Program-made: the position numbers and the translations under genes | Notes under the pieces: generated by a model | Told to the model about the DNA's origin: nothing | The model's input: the letters and a program-made list of their open reading frames with translations, nothing else | Database searches by the model: none | From: an uncultured Bacilli bacterium | GTDB lineage: Bacteria; Bacillota_I; Bacilli_A; RF39; UBA660 | Reading direction: 5' to 3' | Assembly (NCBI GenBank): GCA_947589165.1 | Contig: CANQCH010000030.1 | Location: 1-10,429, forward strand | Length of the DNA stretch: 10,429 nucleotides | Part shown: positions 1 through 5,681 of the stretch, piece after piece | How positions within the stretch are numbered: position 1 is the stretch's first letter | How the letters are laid out: each line of letters starts with the position of its first letter

Positions 1-632
1 TGTTTTTAACGATGTGGAATGCGAATATTCATGAAGACCAAGATATTACCAAATTTAAATATGAATTTAAAAATACCAAAAAGAATCAAGGCTATGTAAT
101 TCCTTATGGGGTAGCACCTTTACATCGTGATTTAATCGGGGAAGATGTCTACATTAATATGATTAATAGTGCCAAAAAATATTTATATATTATGACCCCT
201 TATTTAATAATTGATACAGATATGATTAATGCTTTATGTCGGGCTGCCAAAAGAGGTGTTGATGTCCGCATCATTGTGCCAGGAATTCCGGATAAAAAAA
301 TTGTTTATACCCAAACGACATCCTTTTTTAAAGTATTACATGATGGTGGGGTAAAAATTTATAAATATACGAAAGGTTTTGTTCATTCGAAAGTCTTTCT
401 TGCCGATGATGTCCGGGCGGTCGTTGGTACTATCAATCTAGATTACCGCAGTTTATATTTACATTTTGAAAATGGTATTTATTTAGAAAATGTTAAAGCT
501 ATCACCGATATTTATCAAGATTTTAAAGAAACTTTTGAAGATTCACAAAAATTAAATGCGGCCGATGTGAAAACAAACTTTTTAAAATCTTTATGGCAAG
601 CAATACTAAGATTATTTGCCCCTTTATTTTAA
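1..632 (+). CDS. cls: Cardiolipin synthase, C-terminal part (5' end outside window)
   Basis: Membrane-associated phospholipase D-family enzyme that makes cardiolipin from two phosphatidylglycerols. The frame is open from base 3 to the TAA at 630-632, and the residues before the first ATG (FLT-MW) continue family-like sequence, so the gene begins upstream and the ATG at 12 is not its start. The second HKD motif is clear: His codon 384, Lys codon 390 and Asp codon 405 (HxKxxxxD), followed by GTINLDYRS, the usual cardiolipin synthase continuation. The segment YIMTPYLIIDTDMINALCRAAKRGVDVRI is also typical. The C-terminus ends in the short hydrophobic tail (ILRLFAPLF) common in this family. The N-terminal membrane segments and first HKD motif must lie before the window. 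The next gene starts 32 bases downstream and may be co-transcribed. Another PLD-family phosphatidyltransferase is possible but less likely. Confidence 0.93.
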   Translation, partial: FLTMWNANIHEDQDITKFKYEFKNTKKNQGYVIPYGVAPLHRDLIGEDVYINMINSAKKYLYIMTPYLIIDTDMINALCRAAKRGVDVRIIVPGIPDKKIVYTQTTSFFKVLHDGGVKIYKYTKGFVHSKVFLADDVRAVVGTINLDYRSLYLHFENGIYLENVKAITDIYQDFKETFEDSQKLNAADVKTNFLKSLWQAILRLFAPLF

Positions 633-664
633 TAATTGCTTAAATTGAAGAAAGAAGGAAAATA

Positions 665-1294
665 ATGATACTTTTTGATTTAGATGGAACTTTATGGGAT
701 ACCATAAATGCTACTTATCAAGCTACTCTTAATATTACTTTACATAGAAAAGATGTAAATAAAATAAGTAAAAAAACTGTCAAAACCGGGATGGGTTTAA
801 CATTTAGCGAAAATGCGAAACATTATATGCCAACCTTGGAAAAGGAAAGAAGAGAGGAAATATTAAACCACATAAATAAAGAAACGATGAAATTATTGAA
901 CTCAGGAAAAACCAAATTTTATGTGGGCATGAAAAAAACAATCAAAAAATTAAGTCAAAAATATGCGTTAGGAATAGTTACCAATAATAATGATGAATAT
1001 GCAAAAACATTTTTGGAAACGTCCAAGTTAACCAAATATTTTAAAGATTATATAGGGGCTGCCAGTTATAATATTACGAAGGGGGAAGCGATAAAATTAA
1101 TTCTGGAAAGGAATAAACAAGCAAAAGGCTATTATGTTGGCGATACCCAAAAAGATTTAGAAGCGGCGAACGAAGCCCAGGTAATTTTTATTCATGCGCA
1201 ATACGGAATTGATAAAAATTTAGTAACCAAATATAAGATTAAAAAAATTATATTTTTGCCCCTTTTGTTAAATAAAATAGAAAGGGAAAAATAA
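665..1294 (+). CDS. HAD-superfamily phosphatase, phosphoglycolate-phosphatase-like
   Basis: Predicted cytoplasmic phosphate-ester hydrolase of the haloacid dehalogenase superfamily, 209 residues, the usual size for the Gph-like subgroup. All four motifs are visible: motif I FDLDGTLWDT with nucleophile Asp5 and acid/base Asp7; motif II IVTNNN with Thr106; motif III Lys139 (ITKGEA); motif IV GDTQKDLEAA with Asp160 and Asp164. The helical segment between motifs I and II fits a C1-type cap. An AAGGAA ribosome site at about 654-659 supports the ATG at 665. Its TAA overlaps the next ATG by one base (TAATG), so translation is probably coupled. The substrate cannot be read from sequence; phosphoglycolate, a sugar phosphate or a nucleotide monophosphate are all possible. 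Confidence 0.9.
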   Translation: MILFDLDGTLWDTINATYQATLNITLHRKDVNKISKKTVKTGMGLTFSENAKHYMPTLEKERREEILNHINKETMKLLNSGKTKFYVGMKKTIKKLSQKYALGIVTNNNDEYAKTFLETSKLTKYFKDYIGAASYNITKGEAIKLILERNKQAKGYYVGDTQKDLEAANEAQVIFIHAQYGIDKNLVTKYKIKKIIFLPLLLNKIEREK

Positions 1295-1638
1295 TGATGA
1301 ATGTGGTTGCAAGTACCTGTTTAATCGTGGTTATGGTGCCGAAAAAGAATTTTAATGATTTAAAACAAGCGATATTTAAAGCTGGTGGTGGTTCTATTGG
1401 TAATTATAAAAATTGTTCTAGTAGTTTTAAAGTTCAAGGAACATTTATGCCAACCGAAAAAGCCCATCCCACTGTTGGTAAAGCTAATACTTTAGAAAAA
1501 GTTAAAGAAATAAGATTAGAAGTAGTTTGTGAAATTGAAAAAGTAAAAGCAGTTTTACAAGCGATAAGAAAAGTTCATCCTTATGAAGAACCAGCGATTG
1601 ATATTATTCCTTTAATTAGTGAAGATAATTTTAAATAA
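1294..1638 (+). CDS. Stand-alone YqfO/NIF3-type PII-like domain protein
   Basis: A 114-residue protein that matches, from memory, the PII/CutA-like domain found inserted in the Bacillus YqfO/NIF3 family. Recognisable marks are the AGGGSIGNYKNCSSS turn (residues about 31-45), a GTF-P pattern near residue 50, a predicted strand RLEVVCE, and the closing HPYEEPAIDIIPL. The flanking NIF3 metal-binding halves are absent, so this is the free-standing form. The function of the free-standing form is not established; a ligand-sensing or scaffold role is inference. The ATG at 1294 overlaps the stop of the HAD gene; an ATG at 1297 is an equally possible start. A probable terminator follows within 20 bases, making this the last gene of its transcription unit. 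Confidence 0.85.
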   Translation: MMNVVASTCLIVVMVPKKNFNDLKQAIFKAGGGSIGNYKNCSSSFKVQGTFMPTEKAHPTVGKANTLEKVKEIRLEVVCEIEKVKAVLQAIRKVHPYEEPAIDIIPLISEDNFK

Positions 1639-1654
1639 TGTAAACTTTACTATC

Positions 1655-1684
1655 AAAAGGCCTTTAAAAATAGGGCTTTTTTTT
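1655..1684 (+). terminator. Probable intrinsic terminator
   Basis: AAAAGGCC (1655-1662) faces GGGCTTTT (1673-1680) across an A-rich loop. Pairing is good except for one bulged or mismatched G, and the 3' arm runs into an uninterrupted T tract to 1684. It sits 17 bases after the stop of the YqfO-like gene and just before a new promoter, which fits the end of a transcription unit. Confidence 0.6.
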
Positions 1685-1690
1685 ATTTAA

Positions 1691-1699
1691 TGTTATAAT
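1691..1699 (+). promoter_or_regulatory. Extended -10 promoter for the 1724-3921 gene set
   Basis: TGTTATAAT is a perfect TATAAT hexamer (1694-1699) with the TGN extension. No good -35 hexamer is seen at the usual distance, as is often the case for extended -10 promoters. It lies 24 bases upstream of the cysteine hydrolase ATG, directly after a terminator. Confidence 0.65.
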
Positions 1700-1723
1700 G
1701 AAAGTATAAGGAAGTAAAGAACT

Positions 1724-2203
1724 ATGAAAAGTTTATTATTAGTAATTGATGTCCAAAAGGCTTTTATTAATAAACATACTAAAAACATTGTAGCCAAAAT
1801 TGAAAAGATAGTAAATAGTAAAAAATATGATGAAGTTATATATACGCAATTTATAAATAAGGAGAATAGTAAATATATTAATAAACTTCATTATTATGGT
1901 TGCCTAAATGATGATCAAGAATTGGTCATTAATCCCCAAAATAATTTAGTTATAAAAAAGAATGTTTATACTGCATTTAACGATGAATTAAAAAATTATA
2001 TTAAAAAAAATAAAATTAACCAAATATATTTATGCGGAATTGATACTGAATGTTGTATTTTAAAAACGGCTTTTGATTTATTTGAAAATGATTATGAGTT
2101 TTATATTTTAAAAGATTATTGTGCTTGTATGCATGGGAAAAGAAGAAATGATAATGCCCTAACAATATTAAAAAGAAATGTGGGAATAGATACAATAATC
2201 TAA
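1724..2203 (+). CDS. Isochorismatase-like cysteine hydrolase
   Basis: Cytoplasmic amidohydrolase-type enzyme of the isochorismatase/nicotinamidase superfamily, 159 residues, compact for the family. The catalytic triad is in place: Asp9 in VIDVQKAF, Lys79 in KKNVYTAF, and Cys111 in CGIDTECCILKTAF, where the second Cys aligns with the nucleophile. The metal-binding His set typical of true nicotinamidases is not evident, so the substrate is unknown; a small amide, carbamoyl or isochorismate-type compound is possible. AAGGA at 1708-1712 precedes the ATG by 11 bases. It is the first gene of a closely packed unit, 25 bases before the C39-like gene. Codon use is strongly A+T-biased, like its three downstream partners and more so than the upstream cardiolipin synthase gene. 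Confidence 0.88.
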   Translation: MKSLLLVIDVQKAFINKHTKNIVAKIEKIVNSKKYDEVIYTQFINKENSKYINKLHYYGCLNDDQELVINPQNNLVIKKNVYTAFNDELKNYIKKNKINQIYLCGIDTECCILKTAFDLFENDYEFYILKDYCACMHGKRRNDNALTILKRNVGIDTII

Positions 2204-2215
2204 ATTAATATAGTT

Positions 2216-2220
2216 GGAGG
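2216..2220 (+). promoter_or_regulatory. Ribosome binding site fixing the start of the C39-like gene
   Basis: GGAGG lies 8 bases before the ATG at 2229. The frame is open upstream to a TTG at 2214, but that codon would overlap this site, so 2229 is the start. Confidence 0.85.
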
Positions 2221-2228
2221 TTTGGCGT

Positions 2229-2804
2229 ATGAAAATACCATTAAGGTTTCAAGTTACCGAATTTGATTGTGGAACCGTATCTTTATTAAATACTTTTAGT
2301 TATTTATTTGATCGGCAAGATATCCCTGCGGAATTGGTTAAAGCAATTCATAAATATACTTTAGACTGTTATGATGAAGATGGTCATTTAGGTCGAGGTG
2401 GTACCAGTAGGGAAGCTATAAATAAATTAACTCATTGGATTACAAGATATGCTAATGAAAATCATTTTAATATAATTTGTGAAAGATTAGAAAAGGCAAA
2501 TGTTACTTATGAAAAAATGAAGAGATGTTTAGATAACAACGGTTGCGTTTTCCTAAGATGTTGGCAAGAAAATGAACATTATGTCATTATTACTAAAATG
2601 GATAAACATTATGCTTATATTTTTGATCCTTACTATTTAGATAAATTAGAATATGATAAAGATAAAGATGTAAAAATTATTTTAAACAAACCATTTACAC
2701 ATAATCGCAAAGTAGCATTAAGAAGATTATTCTCAGAATCTACTAAGGATTTTGCTTTAGGAAAAATAGAAAATCGGGAATGTGTTTTAATTAATCGAAT
2801 ATAG
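2229..2804 (+). CDS. C39-like papain-fold protein (putative cysteine peptidase)
   Basis: 191-residue protein with a C39-type papain-fold signature: Gln8 (oxyanion) and Cys14 in RFQVTEFDCGTVSLL, His117 in NEHYVIITK, and Asp133 in YIFDPYY. The order Gln-Cys-His-Asp and the spacing fit bacteriocin-processing-peptidase relatives, but here the domain is free-standing, with no ABC transporter, membrane segment or signal peptide. It would therefore act in the cytoplasm on an unknown peptide, isopeptide or amide bond. Between Cys and His is an unusual conserved-looking stretch (LDCYDEDGHLGRGGTSREAI, about residues 45-64). From memory, close relatives occur in many gut Firmicutes as hypothetical or C39-like proteins. 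The gene sits 25 bases after the cysteine hydrolase and 7 bases before the GNAT gene, so it is probably co-transcribed. Peptidase activity itself is inference. Confidence 0.75.
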   Translation: MKIPLRFQVTEFDCGTVSLLNTFSYLFDRQDIPAELVKAIHKYTLDCYDEDGHLGRGGTSREAINKLTHWITRYANENHFNIICERLEKANVTYEKMKRCLDNNGCVFLRCWQENEHYVIITKMDKHYAYIFDPYYLDKLEYDKDKDVKIILNKPFTHNRKVALRRLFSESTKDFALGKIENRECVLINRI

Positions 2805-2811
2805 GATATTT

Positions 2812-3294
2812 ATGGAAATAATAGAAAAAGAATTAACCAAAGAAAATTTGTTAAAAATTCAAGCAATTGATAAAAAATTTTATAAAGCTGAGCCTTTAAA
2901 AATAAAATGGTATTTAGAAAGGTATAATGAAAAACATAAAGGAATTTTTTTGCTAGATAAAGAAAAAATTGTTGGTTATTTAGTTTCTGTTCCCATAAAA
3001 AAAGAACTATATGAAGCAATAACTAATGGTGTTCTAATTAATGATGTGTATATAAATCCCCATATGTTTATTGAAAAATCAAAATATAATTATATAGTTT
3101 CCTGTGTGATATTAAAAAAATATCAGCATAAAGGTTATGGTTCATTAATGCTAAAAAAATTATTTGAAACTGCAAAGGGTTCTTTTTGTGCATTAACTAT
3201 TTCGAATGAAGGTTATTATTTAGCTAAAAAATTTCTTAATTTAAAAATAAATATTAATGATACAGTATATGTTTTTACCAAAGAAATGGATTAG
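2812..3294 (+). CDS. GNAT-family N-acetyltransferase
   Basis: 160-residue protein predicted to transfer an acetyl group from acetyl-CoA to an amine. The acetyl-CoA pyrophosphate-binding loop is QHKGYG (residues 105-110), after a predicted strand (IVSCVIL) and before the helix SLMLKKLFETA, as in GNAT motif A. Other family marks are the central strand KIVGYLVSV (about 52-60) and the late TISNEGYYLAKKF segment, in the position where GNATs carry the N-Y/F-A-hxxY motif. The acceptor is unknown; the divergent N-terminal half does not point to ribosomal-protein or aminoglycoside acetyltransferases. A modest AGGA (2803-2806), overlapping the stop of the C39-like gene, precedes the ATG by 5 bases, so translational coupling is likely. 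It is followed 9 bases later by the HD-domain gene. Confidence 0.82.
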   Translation: MEIIEKELTKENLLKIQAIDKKFYKAEPLKIKWYLERYNEKHKGIFLLDKEKIVGYLVSVPIKKELYEAITNGVLINDVYINPHMFIEKSKYNYIVSCVILKKYQHKGYGSLMLKKLFETAKGSFCALTISNEGYYLAKKFLNLKININDTVYVFTKEMD

Positions 3295-3303
3295 AGGTAA
3301 TTT

Positions 3304-3921
3304 ATGAATGAAAAAGTAAATAATGTTATTAAATTTTATAATTTAGCCGCGACTTTAAAAGATAAAATAAGAAGTGGTTGGAAATTGTGGCATATAGCAA
3401 AAGAAAGATTAGAAAGTGTGGCAGAGCATATTTATGGAACTTGCATTTTGGCTATTGCGATAGACTCCGAATTTAAGATTAATGGAGATCTTAATAAAGT
3501 TTTAAAAATGTTAGTTTTACACGAACTTGAAGAAATAATAATTGGTGATATAACGCCTTATGATAATATTAGTAAAGAAGAAAAATTAGCTAAAGGAAAA
3601 TTAGCTGTGAGTGAGATATTAGACAATTTGGTAAAAAAAGAAGAATATGAAAAATTATTAGATGAATTTAATGAACATAAAACTAATGAATCTATATTCG
3701 CGTATGAATGTGATAAATTAGAAGCTGATTTACAAGCCAAAATTTATGATGATGGAAATTATGTGGATATATTTTCGCTAGAAAATGAAAAATTAATTAA
3801 TACGGAATGGAATAAAGAAGCAATCAATCATGGCGCCAAAAATTTAACGGATTTATTTATTAATTATGATAGTCAAAATTATGATGAAATATTTACAAAC
3901 ATTGCTAATAGTGTAAAATAA
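3304..3921 (+). CDS. HD-domain nucleotidase, YfbR/HDDC2-like, with HE in place of HD
   Basis: 205-residue HD-superfamily phosphohydrolase. The family pattern is complete apart from one residue: R23/W26 upstream (KIRSGWKLW), H42 in ESVAEH, H73-E74 where the canonical HD pair should be, E77, D82 in GDITPYD, and D137 in ECDKLEADL. E. coli YfbR, a 5'-deoxynucleotidase releasing phosphate from dNMPs, uses His33, His68-Asp69, Glu72, Asp77 and Asp137; the spacing here matches. The Asp-to-Glu change at the metal ligand is conservative and may still bind metal, but it may alter metal or substrate preference. An AGAGG site precedes the ATG. It is the last gene of the 1724-3921 unit. A nucleotide-pool role is the best guess; a broader HDDC2-type nucleotidase is the alternative. 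Confidence 0.82.
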   Translation: MNEKVNNVIKFYNLAATLKDKIRSGWKLWHIAKERLESVAEHIYGTCILAIAIDSEFKINGDLNKVLKMLVLHELEEIIIGDITPYDNISKEEKLAKGKLAVSEILDNLVKKEEYEKLLDEFNEHKTNESIFAYECDKLEADLQAKIYDDGNYVDIFSLENEKLINTEWNKEAINHGAKNLTDLFINYDSQNYDEIFTNIANSVK

Positions 3922-3930
3922 TAGTAAAAT
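3902..3930 (+). promoter_or_regulatory. Candidate promoter for the 3965-4884 gene pair
   Basis: TTGCTA (3902-3907) and TAAAAT (3925-3930) are separated by exactly 17 bases and lie 35 bases before the next ATG. The -35 element falls inside the last codons of the HD nucleotidase gene. In such A+T-rich sequence chance matches are common. Confidence 0.4.
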
Positions 3931-3964
3931 AATTATTGCAAAAAACGCAGTTTTAGGAGGAAAA

Positions 3965-4615
3965 ATGAAACCATTAAATGAATTAAGAAGAGATTTAGCC
4001 CAATATGAAGCGGAACTAGATAGTATCACTAAAAACGTTCAAAAGGATACGCCATTTCCTTTACATGCATTAGACGGTCATTCCGAGGCTTATACGGTTA
4101 CATCATATACGGATAATGCTCGAGCTAGTTATTTAAAAAGGCAAATCGTTTCCTTAAAATCGCAAATTGACTCATATGCTCATGATGCGTCTGAAATAAA
4201 AGAAGCCCAAAAAAGAAAAGAAATGGAAGATTATCACGAAGCCAAAGTTGATATTATTGCCAATGCTCATGCTTTATATGCGGAAAAAATTGATGCTTAT
4301 ATGGCCTTAAATTTTTGGGGCAAAGCAAGGGCGATGTTTCATGGTAAAAGACCGAAAAAATTAACTGATCAACAAGTTATTCAAGAATTTGGGGATCAAG
4401 CTATAGATAGAATACTTGCTCCAGGTCTTGAAAAACATAATGCGGATAAAGTATTTTATATTGAAAAAGCCAAAAAAGATTATGCGAATGACCCTGCGAA
4501 ATTAGAAAAGACCATAAAATCAATCGAACAATATTATGATCAAAAATATGCTCAAGCGCGCGATTATTATAAACCAGTGGTAGATAATTTAAAAGAAGAT
4601 GGCAGGGCAAGATGA
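3965..4615 (+). CDS. Coiled-coil-rich protein of unknown function
   Basis: 216-residue soluble protein that I do not recognise. It is mostly charged helix: residues about 3-25 (LNELRRDLAQYEAELDSI), 55-110 and 160-205 are rich in Glu, Lys, Ala and Gln with heptad-like spacing, suggesting coiled coils. There is no signal peptide or membrane segment. A central, less repetitive patch (MALNFWGKARAMFHGKRPKK, about residues 117-136) is aromatic and basic and could be a binding surface. A strong AGGAGG site 5 bases before the ATG predicts good expression. The coding sequence is visibly richer in G+C than the genes at 1724-3921 and 7717-8541, so it may have a different history or higher expression. 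Its stop overlaps the next start (ATGA), so the two products are probably made together and may interact. Confidence 0.8.
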   Translation: MKPLNELRRDLAQYEAELDSITKNVQKDTPFPLHALDGHSEAYTVTSYTDNARASYLKRQIVSLKSQIDSYAHDASEIKEAQKRKEMEDYHEAKVDIIANAHALYAEKIDAYMALNFWGKARAMFHGKRPKKLTDQQVIQEFGDQAIDRILAPGLEKHNADKVFYIEKAKKDYANDPAKLEKTIKSIEQYYDQKYAQARDYYKPVVDNLKEDGRAR

Positions 4616-4884
4616 AAGTAGAATTTAACGAAGTTTTTGCAGCCTTTAAAAATTTAAGTGAAGCGGAGAAGAAACAAGCGATAGTAGATTTTATTAAAAA
4701 GGATATTAAAGCTTTGCAACAAATGAATAATGATATTGGTAATAATTTAAGTGCTGCCGATATAGATAAAATTGGTAGTGTAAATATTGAAAATAGTTTA
4801 GATGCTATTTATGAATTATTACATCTAATGACAGAACAAATGGAAATGTTTTCGGAAAAAGTAGCACAAGATTTTTATGAATAA
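4612..4884 (+). CDS. Small helical protein of unknown function
   Basis: 90-residue protein with no family I recognise. It is predicted to be almost entirely helical: FAAFKNLSEAEKKQAIVDFIKKDI, then a short Asn/Ser/Asp-rich link (about residues 41-58), then a second helix containing SLDAIYELLHLMTEQMEMFSEKVAQ. The ATGA overlap with the preceding stop indicates translational coupling to the coiled-coil protein, and its small size and amphipathic helices suit a partner or adaptor subunit. No signal peptide or membrane segment is seen. A 60-base A+T-rich gap follows before the next promoter, with no convincing terminator in it. Being a real gene is supported by the coupling and by consistent codon use; function is unknown. 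Confidence 0.75.
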   Translation: MKVEFNEVFAAFKNLSEAEKKQAIVDFIKKDIKALQQMNNDIGNNLSAADIDKIGSVNIENSLDAIYELLHLMTEQMEMFSEKVAQDFYE

Positions 4885-4943
4885 TTTTATTTTTATTTTT
4901 GCAAGTTAGATGCTTTTTTGGCATAATTTTTTTGCATTTCAAA

Positions 4944-4960
4944 AAATATGATACAATAAT
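4944..4960 (+). promoter_or_regulatory. Extended -10 promoter for the glycosylase/HD-HD-kinase unit
   Basis: AAATATGATACAATAAT contains TGA-TACAAT (4949-4957), an extended -10 element. It lies 17 bases before the ATG at 4974, leaving a short leader with GGTGA (4964-4968) as the ribosome site. The same 17-base word recurs with one change at 7679-7695. Its position also rules out translation from the in-frame upstream TTG at 4899. Confidence 0.6.
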
Positions 4961-4973
4961 ATTGGTGATTTTA

Positions 4974-5681
4974 ATGCAACTAGAAGATTTAAAAAACGAA
5001 TATGATAAACTTCAATTAAAATATGGGGCGAAAGAATTAGATTCAATTTATAGTGGGGGTTGTAAAAATAATCCCAATATCTGTTTTGTCTTTATGAACC
5101 CTACGGGACGAAACATTGCCTCATCGAAAAATTGGCAAGGAATGAAAGCTCCTTGGATAGGGACCAAAAACATATGGGATTTATTTTTTGAATTAAATTT
5201 GATGGATAAAAACATTTATAGAAAAATAAAGAAGATGAAAGGTACTGATTGGTCGGAAAAATTTGCCGAAACCGTTTATAAGGATGTAGAAAATCACAAA
5301 TACTTTATTACCAATTTAGGAAAATGTACTCAAATAGATGCCAGAGAATTACCTGATAATGTTTATAAAAAATATTTGCATCTGCTTGAAAAAGAATTTG
5401 AAATAATTAATCCTAAAGTAATTATTTTATTTGGAAACCAAGTAAGTTCTATTGTACTAAATAAAAAAATATCAGTTTCTCAAGTAAGAAAGCAACTTTT
5501 TGTAAAAAAAATAAATGGTAAAATATATAAATTTTATTCTGTATATTATCCTGTAGGTAATGGAAGATTTAATATTGATAAATCTATTGAAGATATTAAA
5601 TGGATAATGAAAAATTTATCCATAAACAATGAGGAGATTTTGGATAATGCAAGTAAAAAAACAACTACAGGAATATGTTGA
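4974..5681 (+). CDS. Uracil-DNA glycosylase superfamily protein
   Basis: 235-residue protein with the uracil-DNA-glycosylase fold signature, predicted to remove a base from DNA or bind such a base. Motif 1 is FVFMNPTGRN (Asn42), like the MNP/NPG forms of the MUG and SMUG branches rather than the GQDPYH of family 1. A characteristic APWIGTKNIW follows (about residues 62-71), then YFITNLGKCT, the core strand PKVIILFGNQVS, and YYPVGNGRF (Tyr192-Pro193, Asn196) where motif 2 (HPS in classical enzymes) should be. The unusual motif 2 means substrate and even catalysis are uncertain. The ATG at 4974 follows a ribosome site and an extended -10 promoter. Its last 35 bases overlap the next gene, so the two products are probably made together; a role tied to nucleotide-pool control is inference. 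Confidence 0.8.
   Translation: MQLEDLKNEYDKLQLKYGAKELDSIYSGGCKNNPNICFVFMNPTGRNIASSKNWQGMKAPWIGTKNIWDLFFELNLMDKNIYRKIKKMKGTDWSEKFAETVYKDVENHKYFITNLGKCTQIDARELPDNVYKKYLHLLEKEFEIINPKVIILFGNQVSSIVLNKKISVSQVRKQLFVKKINGKIYKFYSVYYPVGNGRFNIDKSIEDIKWIMKNLSINNEEILDNASKKTTTGIC
5631..5636 (+). promoter_or_regulatory. Ribosome binding site fixing the start of the HD-HD-kinase gene
   Basis: GAGGAG ends 10 bases before the ATG at 5647. An upstream in-frame ATG at 5629 overlaps the site itself and has no ribosome site of its own, so 5647 is preferred. The site lies inside the glycosylase coding sequence, implying translational coupling. Confidence 0.75.

Noticed and set aside
2810..3019. Minus-strand open frame, and similar ones at 3558-3740, 4401-4610, 6740-6928 and 7163-7372
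   Set aside because: All lie opposite well-supported genes, have no ribosome sites and show the Leu/Phe-rich translation expected from reversed A+T-rich coding sequence.
4885..4943. Possible terminator after the 4612-4884 gene
   Set aside because: T-rich runs are present but the only stems are 3-4 pairs long.
4899..4973. In-frame upstream extension of the glycosylase gene from a TTG
   Set aside because: It runs through the extended -10 promoter at 4949-4957, has no ribosome site, and the family-like sequence begins after the ATG at 4974.
4613..5681. Possible use of genetic code 4 (TGA as Trp)
   Set aside because: Reading through either TGA stop (4613-4615 and 5679-5681) adds only two codons before another stop, and the Trp codons checked are TGG, so the standard code fits.
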